Below are positions 55,695 through 64,000 of a DNA stretch of 64,000 nucleotides, piece by piece. The number at the start of each line of letters is the position of its first letter. Within the stretch, counting starts at the first letter, position 1. The DNA is taken from NCBI GenBank assembly GCA_013339765.2, contig CM023449.1, forward strand, positions 105,502,417-105,566,416. The letters are read 5' to 3'. The stretch comes from Haemaphysalis longicornis (lineage: Eukaryota; Arthropoda; Arachnida; Ixodida; Ixodidae). Position numbers and translations under genes: made by a program. The notes beneath the pieces were generated by a model, which did not search any database, was not told the DNA's origin, and was given only the letters and a program-made list of their open reading frames with translations.

Positions 55695-56830
55695 AGCTTG
55701 TCTAAGTAGATATATTCCCTTACCACTTCAACTGCCCTCGCCACCTATCTCAAACTGCTGTGCTGTCCCGAGGTTATTGATCATTACTTTAGTTTTCTGC
55801 ATATTAATTTTCAGGGCCCAACGGTTCTACTCTGTTCAGACAGTGTGGAAGGAAGGCTTTGCAATTCGTCCCCCGAGTTACTTAGCAGGGCAACGTCATC
55901 ATCAAATCTGAGGTTACTGAGGTATTCTCCATTAACCCTTACTCCCACCTGTTCCCAATCCAACGTTCTGAATACTTCTTGTAAGCATGCTGTGAATAAC
56001 ATTGGAGAGATTGTGTCTCCTTGTCTGACACCCTTCCTTATAAGTATTTTACTGCTCTCCCTATGGAGGATGATGGTAGCTGTAGACCCATTGTAGAATA
56101 TCCTCTAGGTATTCTTACATATTGCTCATCTACCCCCTGGTTCTGCAATGCCCGAATGACTGCTAGGGTTTCGTCGACCGAGTCAAAATGCTTTCTCTCA
56201 TAATCTATGAGGGCTATAGAATAGGGGTTCAGTATACTCAGTGCACTTTTCTATCACCTGATTGATCGTGTGAATATGGTCCATTCTTGAATAACCTTTA
56301 CGGAACACTGCTTGTTCTTTAGGTTGACTGAAATCTAAGGTCGCAGAGATTCGGTTGGCGATTACCTTGGTAAATACCTTGTAGACGACTGACAGTAAGC
56401 TGATCGGGCTAAAGTTTTTCAAGTGCTTCATGTCGCCTTTCTTATGGATTAGGATGATGTTCGCGTTCTTTCAAGATTCCGTACCATTGCGGTCATCAGG
56501 TATTGCGTATACAGGTTTTCCATTTTTTCAGGTACAATTTCTCCGCCATCCTTCAAGAGGTCTGCTGTTATCCGATCCTCACCACGTGCTTTGCCCCCTT
56601 TCATTTCTTTCAAGGCCTTCCTTACTTCTTCGGTCGTTGCTGGTGGGATGTCTATCTCCTCTGAGCTATTGTCTCGTTCGGCATTATCCTGTATGTCCGG
56701 GCTGCTGTGCAGATCCCTATAGAGCTCCTCGGCCACTGTGACTATCTTATCCCTATTTGTGATGACATTACCTTGCGTATCCTTGAGTGCATACATCTGA
56801 TTTTTCCCCACGCCAAGACGTCTCTTCACT
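55695..56830 (-). pseudogene. RTE copy 1 reverse transcriptase
   Basis: Frames 56829-56449, 56431-56198 and 56002-55811 carry RT blocks: EEVRKALKEMKGGKARGEDR, LLSVVYKVFTKVIANRISAT, AVFRKGYSRMDHIHTINQVI, and NLRFDDDVALLS, where copy 2 has FADD. Small indels (for example near 56095, 56175, 56220 and 56460) break what is one frame in copy 2. These indels are of the kind that decay or base-calling errors both produce. Confidence 0.85.
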
Positions 56831-57990
56831 GCTTTCAGCCTACCTCCCGTTATTTACAGCGTATTCGATCCTCTCCATATTATACTTCCGTATGTCAGCT
56901 GTCTTAGCGCTCATTGATTAACTTCGAGAGCTCGGCTAGGTTCTATTCTGTCAGCTGCGGTGGAGAGTTCTCATGGTTTGCCGTTTCCTGATTAGATATT
57001 TCGTCTCCTGTGACGGTTTACCAGTATCCTGTCTAGGCCATAGTGCCCCCTACTTCTACTGCACACTCCGTGATAATGCGTGTAAGGTTGTCGCTGGCTT
57101 CCTGTGTCGTAGGCTCGGCTTCCTTGTTAAGGGCAGAATATCGGTTCTGCAGCGCGATCCTGAATTTTTCTAATTTACGTCTTACTGTTAGCTCATTTAT
57201 CGGCTTCTTTCGTACTAGCTTGTTGCGGTCCCTCCTCAAATCTAGCCTAATTCGAGATATTACCATGCGGTGGTCACTACACCTTACCCTTCCGAGCACT
57301 TCCACATCCTGCACGACGCCAGGGTTATCGCATAATATGAGGTCTATTTCAGTTTTTGTGCTCCCCATTCGGGCTCCTCCAGGTCCACTTCCGACTCTCC
57401 CGTTTACAGAGGAAGGTATTCATTATGCGAGGTTATTCCGTTCTGCCAGCTCAACTAGTAGGTCCCCCCTGCTATTTCTACACTCCAGACCATAGTTCCC
57501 AACTGCCTTGTCTCCAGCCTGATTCTTGCCTGCTTTAGCATTGAGGTCCCCCATAACTACGGTATACTGTGTTTTTACTTTGGCATTGCCGATTCCACAT
57601 CTTCATAGGAGGCGTTCCACTACTTGGGTTTCGTGGCTGGATGTGGGCGCCGTAGCCCTGCACCACCTTGAGCTTGTACCTCTTATTGAGCCTAATTGCA
57701 AGACCTGCTGCCCTTTCGTTAATGCTATAGTGTTCGTTTATGTTGCCAGCTATGCTTTTATTGACTAGAGATCCCACTCCCAGCTCTCTTCTGTCCTCTA
57801 GACCCCGGTAACATAGGACGTGTCCATTTCTCAGCGCCGTAAGGGCTTCGCCTGCCCTCCTCGAGACAACACCTCGAGACTTGCTTCGCTAGATAGGGTT
57901 CCGCGCGTTAGACCGTTGCCACGTTCAGATTCCATTGGCGGCCTGTCCGGATCCAGGGATTCTTAGCACCCTCTGCTGCGTCACAGGTCT
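56831..57990 (-). pseudogene. RTE copy 1 endonuclease
   Basis: The frame 57368-57033 includes TEIDLILCDNPGVVQDVEVL and VRCSDHRMVISRI (SDH catalytic motif). The VMGDLNA-type block lies near 57555-57530, and 57777-57535 begins LVNKSIAGNINEHYSINERA with LNKRYKLKVVQGYG. The N-terminal start (about 57960-57900) has a GRQWNLNVAT block. Frame breaks occur near 57000, 57440, 57650 and 57900. The domain is an EEP-type nuclease as in other RTE LINEs. Confidence 0.8.
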
Positions 57991-58209
57991 GACCGCCGCA
58001 GTTGTAAATTGCCTCGCAGCCGCTGGGGACTGAGGACCGAGGGTTAATTGGCGTATTCATGGGAGGCTTTGGCCGTTACTACACCAGGGTGGCCAATCCT
58101 GCTCTGGTGAGGGAGTGCATTGCCGGCAATGGTCGCCGGGGTCAGGCCGCACCCCAAGCCTCTTTTTGCAATTCCATCAATACGCGGATTATTTTTAATT
58201 CGGTGGGAT

Positions 58210-58283
58210 TTTCCCGCACCGGGATTTGAACCACGGTCCTTCTGCACGCGAGGCGGGTGTTCTACCTCTACGCCATCGCTGCC
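58210..58283 (-). repeat. tRNA-like head at the 5' end of RTE copy 1
   Basis: On the minus strand an A box TGGCGTAGAGG (58275-58265) and B box GGTTCAAATCC (58232-58222) lie at tRNA spacing, with an Ala(CGC)-like CTCGCGTGC where an anticodon loop would be. The anticodon stem pairs poorly, so it is not a functional tRNA. The sequence continues without a visible break into the RTE 5' region. Confidence 0.65.
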
Positions 58284-58370
58284 TTGCTAGGTATACGCAA
58301 GGTATACCGTATACAACGCAAGGTATACAGTACCTTGCGTTGTGTACGTTTATATTGGATTGGATATAGG

Positions 58371-59490
58371 GTGAGAGTGAGAGTGGGAGTGTGAGTGTGA
58401 GTGAGAGTGAGAGTGGGAGTGTGAGTGAGAGTGAGAGTGTGAGTGTGAGTGTGTGTGAGTGAGAGTGAGAGTGAGAGTGTGAGTGTGAGTGAGAGTGAGA
58501 GTGAGAGTGAGAGTGTGAGTGTGAATGTGAGTGAGAATGAGAGTGAGAGTGTGAGCGAGAGCGAGAGTGAGAGTGAGAGTGAGAGTGTGAGTATGAGTGA
58601 GAGTGAGAGTGAGAGGGTGAGTGAGAGTTGAGTGTAAGTGAGAGTGAGAGTGTGAGGGTGAGTGTGAGTGTGAGTGAGAGTGCGAGTAAGAGTAAGAGTG
58701 AGAGTAAGAGTGAGTGAGTGAGAGTGAGAGTGAGAGAATGAGTGTGAGTGTGAGTGAGAGTGAGAGTGACAGTAAGAGTGAGAGAGTGAGTGTGAGTGTG
58801 AGTGAGAGTGACAGTGTGAGTGAGAGTGAGAGTGTGAGCGTGAGTGAGAGTGTGAGTGTGAGTGAGGGTGTGAGTGTGAGTAAGAGTGAGAGTGTGAGTG
58901 TAAGTGTGAATGAGAGTGTGAGTCTGAGTGTGAGAGTGAGAGTGTGAGTGAGAGTTGGAGTTGAGTGTATGAGAGTGAGTGTGAGAGTGTGAGTGTGAGT
59001 GTGAGCGTGAGTGAGAGTGACAGTGACAGTGAGTGTGAGTGAGAGTGAGAGTGAGATTGTGAGTGTGAGTGAGAGTGTGAGTGTGAGTGTGAGTGTGAGA
59101 GTGTGAGTGTGAGTGTGAGTGAGAGTGAGCGTGTGTGAGTGAGAGTGAGAGTGTGAGTGTGAGTGTGAGTGAGTGTGTGTGTGAGAGTGAGAGTGAGAGT
59201 GTGAGTGTGAGTGGAGTGAGAGTGGGATGTGAGTGTGAGTGCGAGTGTGTGTGTGTGAGTGAGTGTGGGAGTGTGAGTGTGAGTGGGAGTTAGAGTGACA
59301 GTGAGAGTGTGTGTGAGATTGTGAGTGAGAGTGAGTGAGAGTGAGAGTGTGAGTGTGAGTGGAGTGAGAGTGTGATGTGAGTGCAAGTGTGAGTGTGAGA
59401 GTGAGTGTGAGAGTGTGAGTGAGAGTGTGAGTGTGAGTGTGAGTGTGAGTGAGGGTGAGGTGAGTGAGTGAGAGTGTGAGTGTGAGTGTG
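58371..59490. repeat. GTGAGT/GTGAGA hexamer repeat, 1.1 kb
   Basis: An almost pure mixture of GTGAGT, GTGAGA and GTGGGA hexamers with few interruptions. It opens a long Ser/Leu/Thr/His-rich minus frame (59386-58268) and several plus frames, all simple-repeat translations. Confidence 0.95.
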
Positions 59491-59494
59491 TACC

Positions 59495-60555
59495 TTTTGC
59501 TATATACCTTTTGCTATATCCTCATATTTATAACCAGAAAGCATTTTTATATTTGTCCCACGTGATCCCTCTCGACGAGACCTTTATTTTGATACCGAAC
59601 ACACCCTAGCAGGGTCATATGAAATTCATACCAGTCAAACTAACCATGACCCTCATGACTGTAACCAGGACGCATTATTTAAGTGTCTGATGTGATTCCC
59701 CTAACTGGAACCTTCAATTTGACGCCCCATATCCTTCAGCGACCTCACCTTGAATTTATCCTTATCTATGACTCATAATGACTATCTCATGATTCGAACT
59801 GCGAAGCCTTTTTTTTGTCCCACATGATTCCCCTCGTCAAGACCGTAAATTTGATACCCTACATGCCCTGGCGGGGTCACTTCGAATTTTACCCCAATAT
59901 AATACTCGCCATGCCAATCCCATGGTTATAACCAGGAAGCATTTTTTTGTTTCTCCCACGTTTTTCCGCTCATCAAGACCATTAATTTGATACCCATCAC
60001 ATCGTAGTGGAATCAATTGGGACGTTAAAACAATCAATGACTAACCATGACTATCTCATGATATAGCCCTACCACATTTTTGTCCCAGGTGATTTCCCTT
60101 ATTGGAACCTTCAGTTTGATGCCCCGGACACCCAGTGGCATCATTGTGTGTTTTAACCTAATTTATGACCCATTTTGACTATGTCATGATAATAATCAAA
60201 AAGCACGTGATTACCCTCATCGAGACCTTTAATTTGATACTCCACACACCCTAGCGCCATGAACTTGAGTTTTAACAGAATGTATGACTTGCCATGACTA
60301 CGTCATGATATATCGATAACGCATTTTCGTCCCGAATGATTCCCCACATCGAGACCTTGAATTTGATTCCCCACATGCCCTCGCAGCGTCATTTTGAATT
60401 TTCACCCAATCTATGACTCATTATGACTGCATGATGACTACAATAAGGAAGCATTTTTTGATTTACCCCGCGTGATTCCGTTAATCCGGACCTTTCATTT
60501 GATTCCTTACACGCCTTAGCCTGATCAGTTTCACTTTTTACCTAATCTAATGTGG
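59495..60555. repeat. Satellite array, about 118-137-bp monomer, about 8 copies
   Basis: The motif CGTGATTCCCCTCATCGAGA (variants) starts monomers near 59561, 59691, 59823, 59959, 60088, 60206, 60334 and 60471. Each is followed by CCTTTAATTTGATACCCCAC, then CCCTAGC-GGTCA, TTTTAACC-AATCTATGACT, CATGACTATCTCATGAT and ACCAGGAAGCATTTTT. Monomers are considerably diverged from each other. No ORF. Confidence 0.88.
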
Positions 60556-61033
60556 TCATTATTCTGTCTTAAGGGGCGCTGCACAGTCAATTCAGCTAAT
60601 TCATTTGAAACAGCAGAAAGGACAGCCCCGCCCCCATTTCCCCACGGCTCTCACCTCTTCCTTTGGGACCCTTAGTATATGAAGCCGTTAACAGTAGCAG
60701 GTGAACAACCAGCACGCCAGCGCCGCCATGTGCTTTCCCACCACCCTTTCCCACGCTCTTAGTGGATCCGTCAGGAGGAAAAGTTAAGACAACCCTTTTT
60801 TTATGACCTCACCAGTCAATTATCACTCACGCGCCCAGCCGCGAAAGTTAGGTATACAGCAAGTGCTTATGGCCATGAAAATTCAACAAGAAACTAAAAA
60901 AATACAGACACTCCCTCCCTCCCAACCGATCATGCAGCTCGCGATTGGTGCCGTACCGGCAGGTAACCTGAATTCCGAGCCCACAGTGACGCATGAAACT
61001 TAGCAGCCAACCACAGCTGCCTGCTAGGCTACT
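60556..61033. other. Non-coding spacer
   Basis: About 480 bp between the satellite and the second minisatellite. Short frames only. Confidence 0.5.
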
Positions 61034-61355
61034 CATATGTACTCAAACTCAAAATGGACTCAAACTCATATGTACTCAGAACGCAAAATGTACTCAAAAC
61101 TCAATATGTACTCAAACTCAAAATGTACTCAAACTCAAAATGTACTCAGAAATCAAAATGGACTCAAACTCAAAATGTACTCAGAACTCATACTGGACTC
61201 AAACTCAAAATGCACTCAAAACTCAAAATGTACTCAAAACTCAAAATGTACTCAAACTCAAAATGCACTCAAAACTCAAAATGTACTCAAAACTCAAAAT
61301 AAACTCAAAAATCGAAATGTGCGGAGAACTTAAAATGAATTCAGAACTCAAATGG
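61034..61355. repeat. CTCAAA-rich minisatellite, array 2
   Basis: Same ACTCAAA(A)CTCAAAATGT units as array 1, about 18 units, ending in the same flank (CGAAATGTGCGGAGAACTTA). Its upstream flank differs from array 1, so the duplication boundary lies in the array. Confidence 0.92.
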
Positions 61356-61633
61356 CCTCACAACTCTCTCATGCTAGGAATTTACTCGGGGTCAGATGGA
61401 CTCTGATTTCATTAGAAATCAGTGTTTTCAAATTCGCGCGTGGTAAAAATATTACGGGTGCAAATTCGCGAGCTCAAACTCCTGCATTTGCCACGACATG
61501 ACACCGTAGCTCCTGTGAGGTCAGAAACAATTTTTATTGCAGATTTAATACAGCTATACCTGCTGCCCATGAAGAGTAGAGCTGGTTGGAAGCAATTGTA
61601 CGTATATTATCATCATCATCATCACCAGCCTAT

Positions 61634-62172
61634 CTACGCCCACTGCAGGGCAAAGGCCTCTCCCAATATTCTCCAATTATCTCGGTCCTGTGCCAACTGT
61701 GACCAATTTATCCCCGCAAACTTCTTGATCTCATCTGCCCATCTCACTTTCTGCCACCCCCTGCAGCGCTTGCCTTCTATAGGGATCCACTCTGTTACCC
61801 TTAATGACCAGCGGTTATCTTGCCTTCGCATTACATGGCCTGCCCACGTCCATTTCTTTCTAATTTCTACTAATATGTCTTTAACACCAGTTTGCTCCCT
61901 GACCCACTCCGCTCTCTTCTTGTCCCTTAATGTTACACGTATCATTTTCCGCTCCATTGCCCGCTGAGTTGTTCTCAATTTAAGTTGAACCCTCTTAGTG
62001 AGCCTTCTTCTGCCCCGTAGGTGAGTACCGGTAAGATGCAGCTGTCATACACTATCTTCTTTAGCGACAATGGTAGGCTGCTATTCATTATCTCAGAATG
62101 TCTGCCATATGCACCACACCCCATTCTGATCCTTCTAATTATCTCTGCCTCATGGTTGGGATCTGGGGTCAC
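61634..62172 (-). pseudogene. RTE copy 2, ORF2 C terminus
   Basis: Frames 62172-61975 and 61978-61634 overlap by 4 bases in different phases. They hold MTPDPNHEAEIIRRIRMGCG, CILPVLTYGAEE, RDKKRAEWVREQTGVKDIL and WTWAGHVMRRQDNRW. The function of this conserved RTE tail is unclear. The frameshift near 61977 lies at the same place as in copy 1, so it predates the segmental duplication. Confidence 0.85.
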
Positions 62173-63237
62173 AGCTTGTCTAAGTAGATATATTCCCTTA
62201 CCACTTCAACTGCCTCGCCACCTATCTCAAACTGCTGTGCTGTCCCGAGGTTATTGATCATTACTTTAGTTTTCTGCATATTCATTTTCAGGCCCACGGT
62301 TCTACTCTGTTCAGACAGTGTGGAAGGAAGGCTTTGCAATTCGTCCCCCGAGTTACTTAGCAGGGCAACGTCATCAGCAAATCTGAGGTTACTGAGGTAT
62401 TCTCCATTAACCCTTACTTCCACCTGTTCCCAATCCAACGTTCTGAATACTTCTTGTAAGCATGCTGTGAATAACATTGGAGAGATTGTGTCTCCTTGTC
62501 TGACACCCTTCCTTATAAGTATTTTACTGCTCTCCCTATGGAGGATGATGGTAGCTGTAGACCCATTGTAGATATCCTCTAGTATTCTTACATATTGCTC
62601 ATCTACCCCCTGGTTCTGCAATGCCCGAATGACTGCTAGGGTTTCGACCGAGTCAAATGCTTTCTCATAATCTATGAGGGCTATATATAGGGGTTCAGTA
62701 TACTCAGTGCACTTTTCTATCACCTGATTGATCGTGTGAATATGGTCCATTCTTGAATAACCTTTACGGAACACTGCTTGTTCTTTAGGTTGACTGAAAT
62801 CTAAGGTCGCAGAGATTCGGTTAGCGATTACCTTGGTAAATACCTTGTAGACGACTGACTGTAGGCTGATCGGCCTATAATTTTTCAAGTCCTTCATGTC
62901 GCCTTTCTGATGGATTAGGATGATGTTCGCGTTCTTCCAAGATTCCGGTACCATTGCGGTCATTAGGTATTGCGTATACAGGTTTGCCAGTTTTTCAAGG
63001 TACAATTTCTCCGCCATCCTTCAAGAGGTCTGCTGTTATCCGATCCTCACCACGTGCTTTGCCCCCTTTCATTTCTTTCAAAGCCTTCCTTACTTCTTCG
63101 GTCGTTACTGGTGGGATGTCTATGTCCTCTGAGCTATTGTCTCGTTCGGCATTATCCTTTATGTCCCGGCTACTGTGCAGATCCCTATAGAACTCCTCGG
63201 CCACTGTGACTATTTTATCCCTATTTGTGATCGACAT
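62169..63237 (-). pseudogene. RTE copy 2 reverse transcriptase
   Basis: The frame 63017-62169 (282 codons) holds an uninterrupted RT: NANIILIHQKGDMKDLKNYR, YIALIDYEKAFDSVETLAVI (Asp116), IRKGVRQGDTISPMLFTACL and NLRFADDVALLS (Asp215/216, intact at 62381-62370), then KMNMQKTKVM. The preceding part (63237-62995, EEVRKALKEMKGGKARGEDR) is one frame away, overlapping by 23 bases. The polymerase core itself appears undamaged. It would need the full ORF2 to act. Confidence 0.88.
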
Positions 63238-63245
63238 TGCCTTGC

Positions 63246-63998
63246 TTATCCTTTAAGTGCATACATCTGATTTTTCCCCACGCCAAGACGTCTCTTCACT
63301 GCTTTCAGGCTACCTCCGTTCTTTACAGCGTATTCGATCCTCTCCATATTATACTTCCGTATGTCAGCTGTCTTGCGCTCATTGATTAACTTCGAGAGCT
63401 CGGCTAGTTCTATTCTGTCAGCTGCGGTGGAGATTCTCATGGTTTGCCGTTTCCTGATTAGATCTTTCGTCTCCTGTGACGGTTTACCAGTATCCTGTCT
63501 AGCCATAGTGCCCCCTACTTCTACTGCACACTCCGTGATAATGCGTGTAAGGTTGTCGCTGGCTTCCTGTGTCGTAGGCTCGGCTTCCTTGTTAAGGGCA
63601 GAATATCGGTTCTGCAATTTACGTCTTACTGTTAGCTCATTTATCTTCTTCTTTCGTACTAGCTTGTTGCGGTCCTTCCTGAAATCTAGCCTAATTCGAG
63701 ATATTACCATGCGGTGGTCACTACACCTTACCCTTCCGAGCACTTCCACATCCTGCACGACGCCAGGGTTATCGCATAATATGAGGTCTATTTCATTTTT
63801 GTGCTCCCCATTCGGGCTCCTCCAGGTCCACTTCCGACTCTCCCGTTTACAGAGGAAGGTATTCATTATGCGTAGGGTATTCCGTTCTGCAAACTCAACT
63901 AGTAGGTCCCCCCTGCTATTTCTACACCCCAGACCATAGTTCCCAACTGCCTTGTCTACAGCCTGATTCTTGCCTGCTTTAGCATTGAGGTCCCCCAT
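63246..63998 (-). pseudogene. RTE copy 2 endonuclease, C-terminal two thirds
   Basis: The 250-codon frame starts MGDLNAKAGK (the catalytic GDxN block) at the window edge and runs through KWTWRSPNG, NEIDLILCDNPGVVQDVEVL and VRCSDHRMVISRI (SDH catalytic motif), then a charged linker to RRLGVGKNQMYAL. It is a clean EEP-endonuclease reading. The N-terminal part of the domain is outside the window. A frameshift near 63240 separates it from the RT. Confidence 0.87.
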
Positions 63999-64000
63999 AA

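Larger units (their letters stand above)
54495..57560. repeat. Segmental duplication, copy 1
   Basis: The minisatellite, the flank (for example GGGTCAGATGGACTCTGATT at about 54896) and the RTE LINE occur in the same order and orientation at 61034-64000, about 6.5 kb away. Identity is high by eye. Because the LINE sits at the same flank in both, it was inserted before the duplication. Confidence 0.85.
55113..58283 (-). mobile_element. RTE-type LINE, copy 1, near full-length
   Basis: In minus orientation: a tRNA-like head (58283-58210), a 5' region (to about 57990), endonuclease, RT, the RTE-type C terminus, and a GATGATGAT tail (seen as ATCATCATC at 55113-55143). Compared with copy 2 it has more frameshifts and the RT active site reads FDDD. 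Whether the tRNA-like head is part of the LINE or a separate SINE is uncertain. Confidence 0.82.
61034..64000. repeat. Segmental duplication, copy 2 (runs past window end)
   Basis: Homologous to 54495-57560 in the same order and orientation. The ATC run at the LINE tail is shorter here (about 6 against 10 units). The copy continues beyond base 64000. Confidence 0.85.
61602..64000 (-). mobile_element. RTE-type LINE, copy 2, 5' end outside window
   Basis: Tail (ATCATCATC on plus, about 61608-61624), C terminus, RT and most of the endonuclease are present; the 5' part lies beyond the window. Only about four frameshifts interrupt ORF2, fewer than in copy 1, and the active-site residues are intact. 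Confidence 0.88.

Noticed and set aside
58210..58283. Functional tRNA-Ala gene
   Set aside because: Pol III boxes are present, but stems pair poorly and the sequence runs on into LINE DNA; it is better read as a SINE/LINE head.
58268..59386. Minus-strand frame of 372 codons, Ser/Leu/Thr/His-rich
   Set aside because: It is a translation of the GTGAGT/GTGAGA simple repeat; there is no domain and several other frames are open over the same bases.
58371..60555. CRISPR-like array
   Set aside because: The repeats are simple hexamers or diverged satellite monomers without fixed repeats and unique spacers, and the context is eukaryotic.

Overview
The window looks like a repeat-rich intergenic stretch of an arthropod genome, most probably an ixodid (hard) tick. 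The evidence is a tRNA-derived SINE of the type I recall from ticks, BEL/Pao and Ty3/Gypsy LTR elements, I-clade, RTE-type and CR1/L2/Jockey-type LINEs, a Penelope-like element and a pogo/Tigger-like MITE. Species cannot be assigned. I found no convincing host protein-coding gene, no functional tRNA or rRNA gene and no prokaryotic feature. Nearly every coding-looking segment is a piece of a transposable element carrying frameshifts, stops or truncation. Many copies differ by single-base indels, which may be old decay or long-read assembly error.

Layout. 1-5215: a BEL/Pao retrotransposon (+), cut by the window start, with gag, protease, RT, RNase H, integrase and a probable 3' LTR. 5216-11402: a decayed LINE-A (-) whose 5' UTR contains a 5'-truncated I-clade LINE (+, 9124-11298). 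13026-13803: a MITE with TA target duplication. 14614-20280: Gypsy element G1 (-), 5'-truncated, carrying a small RTE LINE insertion (16328-16778) with a perfect 12-bp target duplication. 20280-25860: a second, internally deleted Gypsy element G2 (-) with about 1.1-kb LTRs; its low-coordinate LTR holds a 522-bp tandem duplication. 27077-31116: LINE-B (+), with a degenerate 2A-like motif in ORF1.

32844-43570 is the best-resolved structure: one I-clade LINE (+) bounded by a 16-bp target duplication and split by two later insertions, a CR1-type LINE-C (-, 35101-38731) and a Penelope-like element (-, 39739-41368) with about 270-bp inverted flanking repeats and a GIY-YIG endonuclease. Each insertion has its own target duplication, and the host LINE resumes on the far side. 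Removing them leaves roughly 5.4 kb, a plausible full-length I-type element.

43.6-53 kb is mostly low-information DNA with short tandem repeats and RT relics. A tRNA-derived SINE with a 14-bp target duplication lies at 53114-53343. From 54.4 kb to the end there is satellite DNA and a segmental duplication. A CTCAAA-rich minisatellite, its flank and an inserted RTE LINE (-) occur twice, about 6.5 kb apart (54.49-57.55 kb and 61.03-64.0 kb). Between the copies lie a tRNA-like sequence joined to the RTE 5' end, 1.1 kb of GTGAGT/GTGAGA repeats and about eight copies of a 118-137-bp satellite.

The parts do not form a pathway. They record successive transpositions, and target duplications and junctions allow several to be ordered in time. 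I see no defence system, biosynthetic cluster or other new functional system. The most notable items are nested insertions with readable junctions, the inverted-repeat Penelope copy, a PPT-LTR-PBS arrangement in G2, 2A-like relics, and the tRNA-like head on the RTE element.
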